NCBI RefSeq assembly: GCF_008868125.1
Contig: NZ_WAAQ01000001.1
Location: 1,736,001 to 1,800,000, forward strand
Direction: 5' to 3'
Source of the DNA: Microbacterium maritypicum
Lineage (GTDB): Bacteria > Actinomycetota > Actinomycetes > Actinomycetales > Microbacteriaceae
Length of the DNA stretch: 64,000 nt
The notes beneath the pieces were generated by a model. That model had not been told where the DNA came from and ran no database searches. It saw only the letters and a program-made list of their open reading frames with translations. Positions 12,780-23,077 of this stretch are shown piece by piece (the stretch's first letter is position 1; every line of letters begins with the position of its first letter). Made by a program: the position numbers and the translations under genes.

Positions 12780-14738
12780 TCAGAGCTCTGGTTCGAGGAT
12801 ATCGAGGCGGACGGAGAGCGTGCTCTTGGTCGCACGCCCCTTTCGGCGACGCCCGCTGACGGCTTCCGCCACGACCGCGGCGCGCAGGGCGGTCGCGACG
12901 CGCGCCCCCGCGCCGTACTCGAATCGCACCAGAGCGCGGACCCGCGGCGGGATGTCGTCGGACTCGACGGGGACAGGGCCGAGCACCGCATCGGCAGGCA
13001 GGGCGAGGTCGTTCAGCGCGGCCAGTGCGCCGGCGACCGCAGACGCCGAGCCCTGCACCAGGGCCACTCGCGTCGTCGGCGGCATGTGCAGCGGAGCGCG
13101 GCTCTCGAGCTCGACCCTGGCGTGGCCCGCCTGGTTCCAGGTCGCCAGCGCCCTGGCTGCGGCACCGTTGACGCCGACCAGGTGGATCGGAGCGCCCGGC
13201 GCCGCCAGTGCTGCCGCGTTCGACCACCAGCGCAGGCACGACTCGGCGACGCGCAGATCGGGGGCTTGGAGCATGCGCGGGCCGTCCAGGAGTACGACAG
13301 CGCGATAACCGCCGTCGGCGATGGGCTCGGCACCGCGTGTGGCGACCACCAGCGCAGGTGCCGCCGAGACGCGCTCCACCGGGTGCGCGCTGTCGGCGAC
13401 GATCACCCGAACGCCGGGAAACGCGCGACCCAGTTCGTCGGCGGTGCGTTCGCTGCCCGAAGAGGCGAGGCGCAGCTTCGTCGAGGAGCACGAGGGGCAC
13501 GACCAGGTGCTGGCGGCCCGGCCGCACCAGGCGCACACCGGCACGGCACCACGGTGCTTCGCGCCGAGCGGCCCCCCGCAGTGCGCACAGCGCGCCGGAG
13601 CCCGACAGTCCGCGCACACGAGAGAGGGCGAGAAGCCGGGTCGGGAGACCTGCACGAGCACCGGGCCCTCGGCTGCAGCGGTGCGTGCGGCGAGGAAGGC
13701 GGAGGACGGCATGCGCTGGGCGGTCGGCTGCTCCATCTCCTGCGGTGTGCTGAGCACGACGCGAGGAAGCACACGGCGCGCCGCTCTGACATCCTGCAGC
13801 CAGCCGAGGACGACCAGGCGCTCGACATCGGTCGTCCGCGTGTGGCCGGCGAACAGCAGGGCCGACCCCTCCAGCTCCTGACGCAGGAGGGCGGCGTCTC
13901 GTGCGTTGACGTACGGGGCCAGCGGTTCCCCCAGAAGCGGATCGCCGTCGTCCCAGATCGCGACCAGTCCCGCCACGACGGGAGAATAGACGGCCGATCG
14001 GTTTCCCACCACGATGCAGGGGGCGTCCTCGAGGGTGCGGAGGAAGCCGCGATAGCGATCGGGGTTGCTCTGCCGGGAATCGTGACGCACCACAGCACCG
14101 GCGGGGACGAGGGACTCGAGAGCTGCGAGGAGCCGGTCCAGGTCACGGCTGTCGGGCACGACGATGATCGATGACCTGCCGGCGGCGAGCATGCGAGCGG
14201 CCGACGCGGCCAGCAGACGGGCCCATCCCTGCATGCCGTCGACGAGTTGGGGAATCGCCTCCACAGCCGCGCGCCCGCCCGAGTCGAGCACCTCGCCGAG
14301 GCCTTCGTACAGGCCGACGGTCTCCTCTGCGACGACGAGTGCCTCCGCATCGGGTGTCTCGGCCAGCGTGTCTGCGGTCCAGGCCTTCTCCACGCGCACC
14401 TGACGCTTGGGGATCACCAGGCGCAACACGTCGGACGCCGAACCCGCTGCCCGATCCGCGACGCGACGCGCGAGGGTGTGCAGACGCTCGGGGAGCACCG
14501 GCACCGTGGACACCACGCTCTCGACCTCGGACAGCGCCCGGTCGGCGTCGTCCTCGACGTCGATGTCGACCACGTAGCCGTCGATCACGCGCCCCGCGGT
14601 GCGTAGCGGCACCTGGACACGAACACCCGGCGGAACCTCACCCCACTGCGCAGGAAGGGCGTAGTCGAAGAGCCGATCGAGCTGAGGCAGAGGGGAATCG
14701 AGGAGCACGCGCGCGATGCGCCGGCTCTCCGAAGGCAT
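12780..14738 (-). CDS. priA: PriA-family primosomal protein N', probably helicase-inactive
   Basis: From ATG 14738 the protein has 652 aa, shorter than E. coli PriA (732). The zinc-binding cysteines are intact (CADCRAPARCAHCGG and CAWCGRAASTWSCPSCSS, about residues 385-430). The N-terminal 3'-DNA-end binding domain is recognisable. However, no Walker A (GxGKT) is present where it should be, near IPQLVDGMQGWARLL. The DEEH box is replaced by AIWDDGDPLL. This loss of ATPase motifs is known for actinobacterial PriA homologues. It probably acts structurally in replication restart. Confidence 0.88.
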   Translation of the reverse strand: MPSESRRIARVLLDSPLPQLDRLFDYALPAQWGEVPPGVRVQVPLRTAGRVIDGYVVDIDVEDDADRALSEVESVVSTVPVLPERLHTLARRVADRAAGSASDVLRLVIPKRQVRVEKAWTADTLAETPDAEALVVAEETVGLYEGLGEVLDSGGRAAVEAIPQLVDGMQGWARLLAASAARMLAAGRSSIIVVPDSRDLDRLLAALESLVPAGAVVRHDSRQSNPDRYRGFLRTLEDAPCIVVGNRSAVYSPVVAGLVAIWDDGDPLLGEPLAPYVNARDAALLRQELEGSALLFAGHTRTTDVERLVVLGWLQDVRAARRVLPRVVLSTPQEMEQPTAQRMPSSAFLAARTAAAEGPVLVQVSRPGFSPSLVCADCRAPARCAHCGGPLGAKHRGAVPVCAWCGRAASTWSCPSCSSTKLRLASSGSERTADELGRAFPGVRVIVADSAHPVERVSAAPALVVATRGAEPIADGGYRAVVLLDGPRMLQAPDLRVAESCLRWWSNAAALAAPGAPIHLVGVNGAAARALATWNQAGHARVELESRAPLHMPPTTRVALVQGSASAVAGALAALNDLALPADAVLGPVPVESDDIPPRVRALVRFEYGAGARVATALRAAVVAEAVSGRRRKGRATKSTLSVRLDILEPEL

Positions 14739-14754
14739 CAGGACCGCGGTCCCA

Positions 14755-15948
14755 TCAGAGCCCGGCAGCGCGGCGCAGCTCTTCGGCGCGGTCGGTGCGC
14801 TCCCAGGTGAAGTCGGGGAGCTCGCGGCCGAAGTGCCCGTAGGCGGCCGTCTGGGCGTAGATCGGGCGCAACAGGTCGAGCTGCTCGATGATCGCCTGCG
14901 GACGAAGATCGAACACCTCGTTGATCGCGCGCGTGATGACCTCGTCCGACACCTTGCCCGTGCCGAAGGACTCGACGTACAGACCCACAGGGCGCGCGAC
15001 ACCGATCGCATAGGCGACCTGCACCTCGAGGCGGTCGGCGAGACCTGCGGCGACGGCGTTCTTCGCCACCCATCGCGTGGCGTAGGCACCCGAGCGGTCG
15101 ACCTTGGACGGGTCCTTGCCGCTGAAGGCGCCGCCACCGTGGCGGGAGGCCCCGCCGTACGTGTCGATGATGATCTTGCGGCCGGTGAGACCGGCATCGC
15201 CCTTGGGGCCGCCGGTGACGAAGGGACCCGCGGGATTGATGTAGAACGTGACGTCGTCGAGGTCGAGCCCGGTGGTCGCGAGCACCGGGTCGATCACCTG
15301 CTCACGGACCTGTGCCTTGAGCTCTTCCTGCGAGATGTCGGGGTGGTGCTGGGTCGAGACCACGACCGCGTCGACGGTCTTCGGTGTGAAGCCGTCGTAG
15401 CCGAGCGTGACCTGGGTCTTGCCGTCGGGTCGCAGGAAAGGCAGCGCTCCGCTGCGGCGCACCTCGGTGAGACGCTCGGCGAGGCGGTGGGCGGTCCAGG
15501 CGGCCATCGGCATGAGCTGCGGTGTCTCGTTCGTCGCGAAGCCGAACATGATGCCCTGGTCACCGGCGCCGAGAGCGTCGAGCGGATCGACCGACGACCC
15601 GTCACGGTGCTCCTGGGCACTGTCGACGCCGTGGGCGATGTCGGTCGACTGCTCGCCGACCGAGACGCTGACGCCGCACGAAGAACCGTCGAAGCCGGTG
15701 TCGCTGGAGGTGTAGCCGATGCCGTTCACGACCTGGCGCACGATCGTGGGGATGTCGACGTAGGCGTCGGTGCGGATCTCACCGGCCACATGCACGAGGC
15801 CCGTGGTGACGAGCGTCTCCACGGCGACGCGGGAACCCTTGTCCTTCGCGATGAGGCCGTCGAGGATGCTGTCGGAGATCTGATCGCAGATCTTGTCCGG
15901 GTGCCCTTCGGTGACGGACTCGGACGTGAACAGACGCAGGGCGCTCAT
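14755..15948 (-). CDS. metK: S-adenosylmethionine synthetase
   Basis: The product makes SAM from methionine and ATP. The 397-aa protein has the family signatures [27 protein letters not shown] and [19 protein letters not shown] 15948 has GGAG 5 bases upstream; longer starts are rejected. The 88-bp leader has strong secondary structure, described separately, that can cover this ribosome site. In many relatives coaBC lies between rpoZ and metK; here it is absent. Confidence 0.98.
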   Translation of the reverse strand: MSALRLFTSESVTEGHPDKICDQISDSILDGLIAKDKGSRVAVETLVTTGLVHVAGEIRTDAYVDIPTIVRQVVNGIGYTSSDTGFDGSSCGVSVSVGEQSTDIAHGVDSAQEHRDGSSVDPLDALGAGDQGIMFGFATNETPQLMPMAAWTAHRLAERLTEVRRSGALPFLRPDGKTQVTLGYDGFTPKTVDAVVVSTQHHPDISQEELKAQVREQVIDPVLATTGLDLDDVTFYINPAGPFVTGGPKGDAGLTGRKIIIDTYGGASRHGGGAFSGKDPSKVDRSGAYATRWVAKNAVAAGLADRLEVQVAYAIGVARPVGLYVESFGTGKVSDEVITRAINEVFDLRPQAIIEQLDLLRPIYAQTAAYGHFGRELPDFTWERTDRAEELRRAAGL

Positions 15949-15955
15949 CGGTACT

Positions 15956-15998
15956 CCAGAACGGGACGGACGGATGGAGGGTGTTGCACCCATTCTGG
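15956..15998 (-). promoter_or_regulatory. Structured metK leader that can mask the Shine-Dalgarno sequence
   Basis: In the RNA, CCAGAA (15998-15993) can pair with UUCUGG (15961-15956), whose last two G bases belong to the metK ribosome site GGAG (15957-15954). A second perfect hairpin (GGGUG-CAA-CACCC, 15991-15979) sits inside the loop. The arrangement resembles a translational switch. No match to a named SAM riboswitch class could be established by eye. Confidence 0.4.
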
Positions 15999-16029
15999 AC
16001 CGCGCCTCCGACGTACGGGAGGCGCGGTC
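15998..16029 (-). terminator. Strong hairpin between rpoZ and metK
   Basis: Perfect 12-bp arms (GACCGCGCCTCC and its complement) enclose an 8-base loop 8 bp downstream of the rpoZ stop. No T-run follows. It may be a terminator or processing element for the rpoZ transcript and directly abuts the metK leader stem. Confidence 0.55.
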
Positions 16030-16036
16030 TCGAATA

Positions 16037-16291
16037 TCACTCTGCGTGACGAAGGCGGAGCTTGTCCTCGTTGATCTCGTGCAGCGCGATGGTGAGCGGC
16101 TTGTCCTCGACCGAGGAGTCCACGAGCGGGCCGACGTTGTCGAAGAGGTTTCCCTCGTGCAGGTCGGAGTAGTAGTCGTTGATCTGACGCGCGCGCTTGG
16201 CGGCGTAGATGACGAGCTCGTACTTCGAGTCGACGCGGTCGAGCAGGTTGTCGATGGGGGGATCGATGATGCCGTTGTTGTGTCCGGCCAT
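16037..16291 (-). CDS. rpoZ: DNA-directed RNA polymerase omega subunit
   Basis: This 84-aa subunit helps assemble RNA polymerase around beta-prime. The typical N-terminal pattern [29 protein letters not shown] is present. A strong GGAGG ribosome site lies about 7 bases upstream. It follows gmk, as usual in actinobacteria. Confidence 0.96.
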   Translation of the reverse strand: MAGHNNGIIDPPIDNLLDRVDSKYELVIYAAKRARQINDYYSDLHEGNLFDNVGPLVDSSVEDKPLTIALHEINEDKLRLRHAE

Positions 16292-16356
16292 GGTGAGACC
16301 TCCTGATCAGGCGACGGGATCGTCGCGAAGACGGTGCGAAAGGCGCGCGAAGACGC

Positions 16357-17268
16357 TCAGCGCGCAGAGCTTGTAGACAATTCTACGACCTCGCGAGCCG
16401 CCGTGGCGACGTCCTCGTTCACGATGAGGTGATCGAACTCGTTCTGAGCGGCGAGTTCGACCTTCGCGGTGCGCAGTCGTCTGGCCCTCTCCTCGGCGTC
16501 TTCGGTGCCTCGTCCGACCAGCCGATGAACGAGTTCATCCCAGCTCGGAGGCAGCAGGAAGATGAGTGTCGCGGCGGGTTCGGCGCGACGCACCTGGCGC
16601 GCACCCTGCAGGTCGATCTCGAGCAGGACCGTCTTGCCCTCGGCCAGCGCGGCGTCGATCGGCGCGCGCGGCGTGCCGTACCGGGAGCGGTTGTGCACCA
16701 CGGCGTACTCGAGCAGTTCGTCGTCGGCGATGAGCCGGTCGAACTCCGCATCGTCGACGAAGTAGTAGTGCACGCCGTCGATCTCACCGGGACGCGGGGG
16801 CCGGGTCGTCGCCGAGACCGACAGGTGGATCTCCGGGTTGTGCTCGCGGATGTGCGCGGCGACCGTGCCCTTGCCCACGGCGGTGGGCCCTGCCAGGACC
16901 AGCAGCCGGCTCCGGGCACCACGAGGCGTCGGCACCGGGAAGCGCGAGTCGAGCCACGACTCCAGCACCCGGCGCTGGCGCGCGCCGAGACCACCGAGAC
17001 GCTTGACCGGCGAGATGTGCAGCTCTTCGAGCACCCGGTCGCGCTTGCCAGCGCCGATCGCGGGAAGTGCCAGCAGGAAGTCGGTGATGCGCATCGAGCC
17101 CTCCACCGAATCGGCGTCGGCGCTCGCACGATGAAGAACGGCCTGCGGTGTCACCACGCGCATCGTGAGGTCGCGCTTGACCGAGGCCCTGGCGCGGCGA
17201 CGCTCCACGGCGCGGCGCGCCGCTGCAGCCCTGTCGACCTCGGGGACCGTGCGCTGTGCGTCAGACAC
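16357..17268 (-). CDS. gmk: Fusion: actinobacterial integration host factor domain + guanylate kinase
   Basis: This 303-aa protein joins two parts. Residues about 10-108 match mycobacterial-type IHF, a nucleoid protein: basic helix [13 protein letters not shown], then a helix-two-turn-helix region with [18 protein letters not shown] and [16 protein letters not shown]. Residues about 120-303 are guanylate kinase (GMP + ATP to GDP), with P-loop GPTAVGKGT (128-136) and [19 protein letters not shown]. In mycobacteria mihF and gmk are adjacent separate genes; here there is one continuous frame with no internal stop. GTG 17268 overlaps the pyrF stop by 8 bp and has GAGGTGG upstream, so the IHF part is translated from this start. 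Confidence 0.9.
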   Translation of the reverse strand: MSDAQRTVPEVDRAAAARRAVERRRARASVKRDLTMRVVTPQAVLHRASADADSVEGSMRITDFLLALPAIGAGKRDRVLEELHISPVKRLGGLGARQRRVLESWLDSRFPVPTPRGARSRLLVLAGPTAVGKGTVAAHIREHNPEIHLSVSATTRPPRPGEIDGVHYYFVDDAEFDRLIADDELLEYAVVHNRSRYGTPRAPIDAALAEGKTVLLEIDLQGARQVRRAEPAATLIFLLPPSWDELVHRLVGRGTEDAEERARRLRTAKVELAAQNEFDHLIVNEDVATAAREVVELSTSSAR

Positions 17269-18106
17269 CGGCCACCTCGCGATACTCGGCCGCACGTGCG
17301 GAGATGGCCTCCATCAGATCGGCCGGACCGGCCGAGAGGATGCTGCGGCTCTCACTCGCGATCACAGCCGCCGACATCGTCCCGAAACGCGGGCGGAGAT
17401 CAGCCGGCGTGGCTCCCTGTGCACCGAAACCGGGAGCAAGGATCGGTGCTGCCGGCGTGAAAGGCTCGATACCGGCCCTGGTCCAGTCGACGGTGGCGCC
17501 GATGACGAATCCGAAGCTCCCCCACTCCCCCGCGGCAGACGACTCGGCGTTGCGCGCAGAGACCTCGGAGATGACCGCTGCCGACACCGTGATGCCGTCG
17601 GAGTCCGTGGACCGCTGCAGCCCTTCCGCCTCGGGGTTACTGGTCGCCGCCAGCACGAACAGGCCCTTTCCGTTCTTCTCGGCCACGGCGAAAGTCCCGT
17701 CGAGAGCACCCACCCCGAGGAACGGGCTCACGGTGAGGGCATCGGTCTCCAGCGGCGAACCCGGCGTGAGCCACGCACGCGCGTAGTCGTCCATCGTCGA
17801 TCCGATGTCGCCCCGCTTGGCGTCGGCGATCACGATCAGTCCTGCAGCGCGCGCAGCGGCCAGAACATCTTCGAGCGCCGCGATGCCTCGAGAGCCGAAG
17901 CGCTCGAAGAACGACACCTGCGGCTTCACGACGGCGACCTTCCCTGCGGCTGCCTCGACCGTGCGCAGGCCGAACTCACGGACCCCCTGCGCGTCGTCGG
18001 TCAACCCCCACGCCGCGAGCAGCGCGGCGTGGGGGTCGATGCCGACGCAGAGCGGTCCCTTCGCCCGGAGGGCGGAGCGCACCCGCTCGCCGAAGCGTTC
18101 GCTCAC
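17261..18106 (-). CDS. pyrF: Orotidine 5'-phosphate decarboxylase, type 2
   Basis: This is the last step of UMP synthesis. The 281-aa length and the motif [12 protein letters not shown] (Asp95, Lys97, Asp100) fit the second OMP decarboxylase class found in actinobacteria. It overlaps carB by 4 bp upstream and gmk by 8 bp downstream. Confidence 0.96.
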   Translation of the reverse strand: MSERFGERVRSALRAKGPLCVGIDPHAALLAAWGLTDDAQGVREFGLRTVEAAAGKVAVVKPQVSFFERFGSRGIAALEDVLAAARAAGLIVIADAKRGDIGSTMDDYARAWLTPGSPLETDALTVSPFLGVGALDGTFAVAEKNGKGLFVLAATSNPEAEGLQRSTDSDGITVSAAVISEVSARNAESSAAGEWGSFGFVIGATVDWTRAGIEPFTPAAPILAPGFGAQGATPADLRPRFGTMSAAVIASESRSILSAGPADLMEAISARAAEYREVAGV

Positions 18107-21100
18107 AGCGCCGCCTTCCGGTCCAGCGCGTACTCCTGGAGGCTCTTCACCTGGAAGCCCTCGTGGGCGGCGTCCATCCCGCTCACGGCGGCACCGAGCA
18201 CGGCCATCGTGGTGAACAGGGCCTTGTCGGCGGCCACCGCTGCGGCGCGGATCTCGTAGCCGTCGGCGCGAGCGGCGCCGCCGGACGGAGTGTTCACGAC
18301 GATGTCGATCGCGCCCTCGTTGATGAGGTCGACGATGTTCTTGGCCCCGGACTCCTGCGTCGCACTGTACTTCTCGACGACCGTGACGGCGATGCCGTTG
18401 CGCGAGAGGATCTCGGCTGTGCCCTCGGTCGCGACGATCGTGAAGCCGAGCTGCTGCAGGCGGTGCGCGGGCAGGATGACCGCACGCTTGTCCGAGTCGG
18501 CGACCGAGATGAACACGGTTCCCGACGTGGGCATGCCGCCATAGGCCGCCGCCTGGCTCTTCGCGAACGCTGTCGGGAAGTCGCGGTCGATGCCCATGAC
18601 CTCACCGGTGGAGCGCATCTCCGGTCCGAGCACCGAGTCGACCGTCTTGCCGTCGGCGGTGCGGAACCGCTTGAACGGGAGCACGGCCTCCTTGACCGAC
18701 ACCGGTGCGTCGAGCGGGACGCGGGAGCCGTCCTGCTCGGGAAGCAGGCCCTCCGCGCGCAGCTCCGCGATCGTGGAACCGGTCATCACGCGGCTCGCCG
18801 CCTTGGCCATGGGGATACCGAGCGCCTTCGACACGAACGGCACGGTGCGGCTCGCACGCGGGTTCGCCTCGATCACGTAGAGCACTCCGGCGCTGATGGC
18901 GAACTGCACGTTGAGCAGTCCACGCACTCCCACGCCCTCGGCGATCGCGAGTGTGGCCTCGCGTACCCGGTCGACGTCGGTGCGGCCGAGCGAGACCGGC
19001 GGCAGCGTGCAGCTGGAGTCGCCCGAGTGGATGCCGGCCTCTTCGAGGTGCTCCATGACGCCGCCGATGTACAGGTCGGTTCCGTCGTAGAGCGCGTCGA
19101 CGTCGAGCTCGATCGCGTCGTCGAGGAAGCGATCGACGAGAAGGGGCTTGCCCTCCTCGATGACGACCTCCCCCGCGGTGCGCACGAAGTAGTCGCGCAG
19201 CGACGCGGTGTCGTAGACGATCTCCATGCCGCGGCCGCCCAGCACGAAGCTCGGACGCACCAGCACCGGGTAGCCGATCTCCTCGGCGATACGTACGGCG
19301 CCTTCGACATCGATCGCGGTGCCGTTGCGCGGCGCGACGAGACCTGCGTCATCGAGCAGACGGGAGAAGAGCTCGCGTTCCTCCGCCAGGTCGATCGCCT
19401 CGGGGCTGGTTCCGAGAACGGTGTAACCGGCGGCCTCGATGCCCTTCGCGAGTCCGAGCGGCGTCTGCCCGCCGAGCTGGCACACGACACCGAGGATGGT
19501 GCCGCTCGCGGCTTCGGCGTCGAGCACCTCCAGCACGTCCTCGAGCGTCAGCGGCTCGAAGTACAGGCGGTCAGAGGTGTCGTAGTCGGTCGAGACCGTC
19601 TCCGGGTTGCAGTTGACCATGACGGTCTCGAACCCGGCATCCGACAGCGCGAACGACGCGTGCACGCACGAGTAGTCGAACTCGACGCCCTGGCCGATGC
19701 GGTTCGGTCCGGAGCCGATGATGACCACCTTGGTGCGATCCGACGGCGCGGCCTCGGTCTCGAAGTCGTAGCTCGAGTAGTGGTACGGGGTGAGGGCGGG
19801 GAACTCGCCGGCGCAGGTGTCGACCGTCTTGTACACCGGGCGGATGCCGAGGCCGTGACGCACGCCCCTGACCTCCGCTTCGGAGATGCCGCGGAGCTCG
19901 GCGAGCTGCGCGTCGGAGAAGCCGTGCTCCTTGGCGTAGCGAAGAGTCGCCGCGTCGAGCTCGGACGCGGTGCGCACGATCTCTGCGACCTCGTTGATCA
20001 GCACGATCTGGTCGAGGAACCACGGGTCGATCGCCGTCGCGTCGAAAGCCTGCTCGACCGTCGCGCCCTTGCGCAGCGCCTGCTGCAGCGTCACGATCCG
20101 GCCGTCCGTCGGAACCTTCGAGATCTCGAGAAGCTCCTCCACCGAGCGCTCCTCGGCGCCCCAGTGGAAGCTCGATCCGCGCTTCTCCAGCGAGCGGAGC
20201 GCCTTCTGCAGGGCTGTCGCGTAGTTGCGGCCGATCGCCATGGCCTCGCCCACGGACTTCATGGTCGTGGTCAGCGTCGCGTCGGCGGCCGGGAACTTCT
20301 CGAACGCGAAGCGCGGAACCTTCACGACGACGTAGTCGAGCGTCGGCTCGAAGCTCGCCGGCGTGACACCCGTGATGTCGTTCGGGATCTCGTCGAGACG
20401 GTAGCCCAGGGCCAGCTTGGCTGCGAGCTTGGCGATCGGGAATCCGGTGGCCTTGGACGCCAGAGCGCTGGAGCGCGAGACGCGCGGGTTCATCTCGATG
20501 ACGATGATGCGACCGTTGGTCGGGTCCACCGCGAACTGGATGTTGCAACCGCCGGTGTCGACGCCGACGGCGCGGATGATGTCGATGCCGATGTCGCGCA
20601 TCTTCTGGTACTCGCGGTCGGTGAGGGTGAGTGCGGGAGCGACCGTGATCGAGTCGCCCGTGTGCACGCCGACGGGGTCGACGTTCTCGATCGAGCAGAC
20701 GACGACCGTGTTGTCGGCAGTGTCGCGCATGAGCTCGAGCTCGTACTCCTTCCAGCCGAGGATGGACTCCTCCAGGAGCACCTCGGTGGTGGGCGAGTCG
20801 CGCAGGCCCGCGCCGGCGATGCGACGCAGATCCTCCTCGTCGTACGCGAATCCGGAGCCGAGGCCCCCCATCGTGAAGCTCGGACGGACCACCATCGGGT
20901 AGCCGAGCTCATCGGCGGCCGCCAGCACCTCATCCATCGTGTGCGCGATGCGCGAGTCCGCCACGTCGGCCCCCGCATCGAGGACCAGCTGCTTGAAGAT
21001 CTGACGATCCTCGCCCTTGTTGATCGCCTCGAAGCTGGCGCCGATGAGCTCGACGTCGTACTTCTCGAGGATGCCGTGGTTGTGCAGCTCGATCGCGGCG

Positions 21101-21390
21101 TTCAGCGCGGTCTGCCCGCCGAGCGTCGGCAGGATCGCGTCGGGCCGCTCCTTGGCGATGATCGTCTCGATGACCTGCCACGTGATCGGCTCGATGTAGG
21201 TCGCATCGGCGAAGTCGGGATCGGTCATGATCGTGGCCGGGTTGGAGTTGACCAGGATGACCCGGACGCCCTCCTCGCGCAGCACGCGGCACGCCTGGGT
21301 GCCGGAGTAGTCGAACTCGCACGCCTGACCGATGACGATCGGGCCGGAGCCGATGACGAGGACGGAATTGATGTCGTCGCGCTTGGGCAT
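18103..21390 (-). CDS. carB: Carbamoyl-phosphate synthase large subunit
   Basis: The product makes carbamoyl phosphate from bicarbonate, ammonia and two ATP. The 1095-aa protein shows the duplicated ATP-grasp halves (about 1-400 and 550-940), an oligomerisation domain between them, and a C-terminal MGS-like allosteric domain (about 945-1080). It starts [23 protein letters not shown] 21390 overlaps the carA stop as TAATG. Confidence 0.98.
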   Translation of the reverse strand: MPKRDDINSVLVIGSGPIVIGQACEFDYSGTQACRVLREEGVRVILVNSNPATIMTDPDFADATYIEPITWQVIETIIAKERPDAILPTLGGQTALNAAIELHNHGILEKYDVELIGASFEAINKGEDRQIFKQLVLDAGADVADSRIAHTMDEVLAAADELGYPMVVRPSFTMGGLGSGFAYDEEDLRRIAGAGLRDSPTTEVLLEESILGWKEYELELMRDTADNTVVVCSIENVDPVGVHTGDSITVAPALTLTDREYQKMRDIGIDIIRAVGVDTGGCNIQFAVDPTNGRIIVIEMNPRVSRSSALASKATGFPIAKLAAKLALGYRLDEIPNDITGVTPASFEPTLDYVVVKVPRFAFEKFPAADATLTTTMKSVGEAMAIGRNYATALQKALRSLEKRGSSFHWGAEERSVEELLEISKVPTDGRIVTLQQALRKGATVEQAFDATAIDPWFLDQIVLINEVAEIVRTASELDAATLRYAKEHGFSDAQLAELRGISEAEVRGVRHGLGIRPVYKTVDTCAGEFPALTPYHYSSYDFETEAAPSDRTKVVIIGSGPNRIGQGVEFDYSCVHASFALSDAGFETVMVNCNPETVSTDYDTSDRLYFEPLTLEDVLEVLDAEAASGTILGVVCQLGGQTPLGLAKGIEAAGYTVLGTSPEAIDLAEERELFSRLLDDAGLVAPRNGTAIDVEGAVRIAEEIGYPVLVRPSFVLGGRGMEIVYDTASLRDYFVRTAGEVVIEEGKPLLVDRFLDDAIELDVDALYDGTDLYIGGVMEHLEEAGIHSGDSSCTLPPVSLGRTDVDRVREATLAIAEGVGVRGLLNVQFAISAGVLYVIEANPRASRTVPFVSKALGIPMAKAASRVMTGSTIAELRAEGLLPEQDGSRVPLDAPVSVKEAVLPFKRFRTADGKTVDSVLGPEMRSTGEVMGIDRDFPTAFAKSQAAAYGGMPTSGTVFISVADSDKRAVILPAHRLQQLGFTIVATEGTAEILSRNGIAVTVVEKYSATQESGAKNIVDLINEGAIDIVVNTPSGGAARADGYEIRAAAVAADKALFTTMAVLGAAVSGMDAAHEGFQVKSLQEYALDRKAAL

Positions 21391-22568
21391 TACTTGGAGT
21401 CCTTCTGGCTTGCGATGACGAGGTCGCGGAACCTGTCGAAGAGGTAGTTGGCGTCGTGCGGGCCCGCTGCGGCCTCGGGGTGGTACTGCACCGAGAAGGC
21501 GGGGATGTCGAGGGCGCGGAGTCCCTCGACCACGTTGTCGTTGAGGCCGACGTGGCTGACCTCGACCTTGCCGTAGCCGTTCGGGCTGTCGAAGGTGCCC
21601 TCGATCGGAGCCTCGACCGCGAAGCCGTGGTTGTGCGCCGTGATCTCGACCCTGCCGGTCTGCTTGTCCAGCACCGGCTGGTTGATGCCGCGGTGCCCGA
21701 ACGGCAGCTTGTAGGTGCCGAGGCCCAGGGCGCGCCCGAGCAGCTGGTTGCCGAAGCAGATCCCGAAGAACGGCAACCCCGCATCGAGCACCGAGCGCAG
21801 CAGCTCGACGTGATCACCGGACGCCGCGGGGTCTCCGGGACCGTTCGAGTAGAACACCGCGACGGGATCGACCGCACGGATGTCGTCGATCGTCGCGCTC
21901 TGCGGCAGCACGTGCACCTCGAAGCCGCGAGCGGCGAGGTTGTCGATCGTCGCCTGCTTCACACCGAGATCGAGCACGGCGAGGTTGCCGATGCGCTCGC
22001 CCATGGCGGTCGTCACGGTCGCGACGTCGACGGAGACCTCGGCGGACAGATTGCGTCCCGCCATCTCGGGAGCTTCGCGGACGATGCGCACCTGCTCCTG
22101 CGGGTCGAGCGCCGCATCTGCCCCGGAGAAGATCCCCCCGCGCATGGAGCCGGCCGAGCGGATGTGCCGGGTGATCGAACGGGTGTCGATGCCGCTGATG
22201 CCGACGACTCCGTCCTCGACGAGCACGTCGTCGAGCGAGGCGTTCGCCCGCCAATTCGACACGACGCGCGAAGGGTCGCGCACGATGTAGCCGGCGACCC
22301 AGATGCGGCGCGATTCGGCATCTTCATCGTTCATGCCGGTGTTGCCGATGTGCGGTGCCGTCTGCAGGACGATCTGTCCCGCGTAGGAGGGATCGGTGAT
22401 GGTCTCCTGGTATCCGGACATGCCGGTCGCGAAGACGACTTCGCCCAGTGTGCGACCGCGCGCGCCGTAGGCGCGTCCGATGTGTCGGGTGCCGTCTTCC
22501 AGGACCAGGACGGCGGGATCGGGGAGCTGGGCCGCGGAGGCCTGCCCGGAGGATGTCGAAAGGGTCAT
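21390..22568 (-). CDS. carA: Carbamoyl-phosphate synthase small subunit
   Basis: The product is the glutaminase that supplies ammonia to CarB. In the 392-aa protein the class I amidotransferase nucleophile is Cys271 ([12 protein letters not shown]), with the His-Glu pair in VQYHPEA. It overlaps carB by 1 bp and the upstream PH-like gene by 4 bp. Confidence 0.98.
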   Translation of the reverse strand: MTLSTSSGQASAAQLPDPAVLVLEDGTRHIGRAYGARGRTLGEVVFATGMSGYQETITDPSYAGQIVLQTAPHIGNTGMNDEDAESRRIWVAGYIVRDPSRVVSNWRANASLDDVLVEDGVVGISGIDTRSITRHIRSAGSMRGGIFSGADAALDPQEQVRIVREAPEMAGRNLSAEVSVDVATVTTAMGERIGNLAVLDLGVKQATIDNLAARGFEVHVLPQSATIDDIRAVDPVAVFYSNGPGDPAASGDHVELLRSVLDAGLPFFGICFGNQLLGRALGLGTYKLPFGHRGINQPVLDKQTGRVEITAHNHGFAVEAPIEGTFDSPNGYGKVEVSHVGLNDNVVEGLRALDIPAFSVQYHPEAAAGPHDANYLFDRFRDLVIASQKDSK

Positions 22569-23077
22569 GACGTTGCTCCTGTGTCGGGGGCGGCGGGGAC
22601 GAGCCGCTGCAGGTCGGAGATGAGATTCTGAGGGTCGCCGGTGGCGAGGCGCAGATAGCTGTCGACGACCGTGTCGTCGTCGATGCTCCAGGCGAGGCGC
22701 ACGAGGCCGCCGGGCTCCACGACGCGGTCGATCGTGACCGTGGCGCGGTCGATGGCGACGAGGCGGTCGTTCGCGAGGAAGACCGTCGGCGCGCCATCGA
22801 GGCAGAGGGCGATGCCGCGATCCGTGACCGCCAGCTCACCACGGGCCCGGTACGCGAGAGGCGACACCGCGAGACGCTCGAGCGGCTGCTCGTGCCGTGT
22901 CGTCGACACGTAGAGCACCCCGTCGCGGCGGAAGACCTCCGCGTGCTCCGGAACCCCCAGCGGGGCCGTGAACACGGAGTCGCGGCGGATTCGTCGTCGC
23001 CAGGCCAGGAGCATCACCAGCAGCACCAGGAGCGCGACCGCGATCGTGATCGCGACGGCGAGGTCCCGAGCGCTCAT
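22565..23077 (-). CDS. PH-like-domain membrane protein of the pyr operon
   Basis: From ATG 23077 this 170-aa protein has one N-terminal membrane helix (about 6-26) followed by basic RRRIRR and a beta-rich soluble domain. It is the positional counterpart of the small membrane gene between pyrC and carA in mycobacteria (Rv1382-like). No catalytic motif is visible and the function is unknown. ATGA overlaps tie it translationally to both pyrC and carA. Confidence 0.8.
   Translation of the reverse strand: MSARDLAVAITIAVALLVLLVMLLAWRRRIRRDSVFTAPLGVPEHAEVFRRDGVLYVSTTRHEQPLERLAVSPLAYRARGELAVTDRGIALCLDGAPTVFLANDRLVAIDRATVTIDRVVEPGGLVRLAWSIDDDTVVDSYLRLATGDPQNLISDLQRLVPAAPDTGATS

Noticed and set aside
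18163-21447. Plus-strand frame of 1094 codons opposite carB
   Set aside because: Antisense shadow of carB; low-complexity composition and no family motifs.
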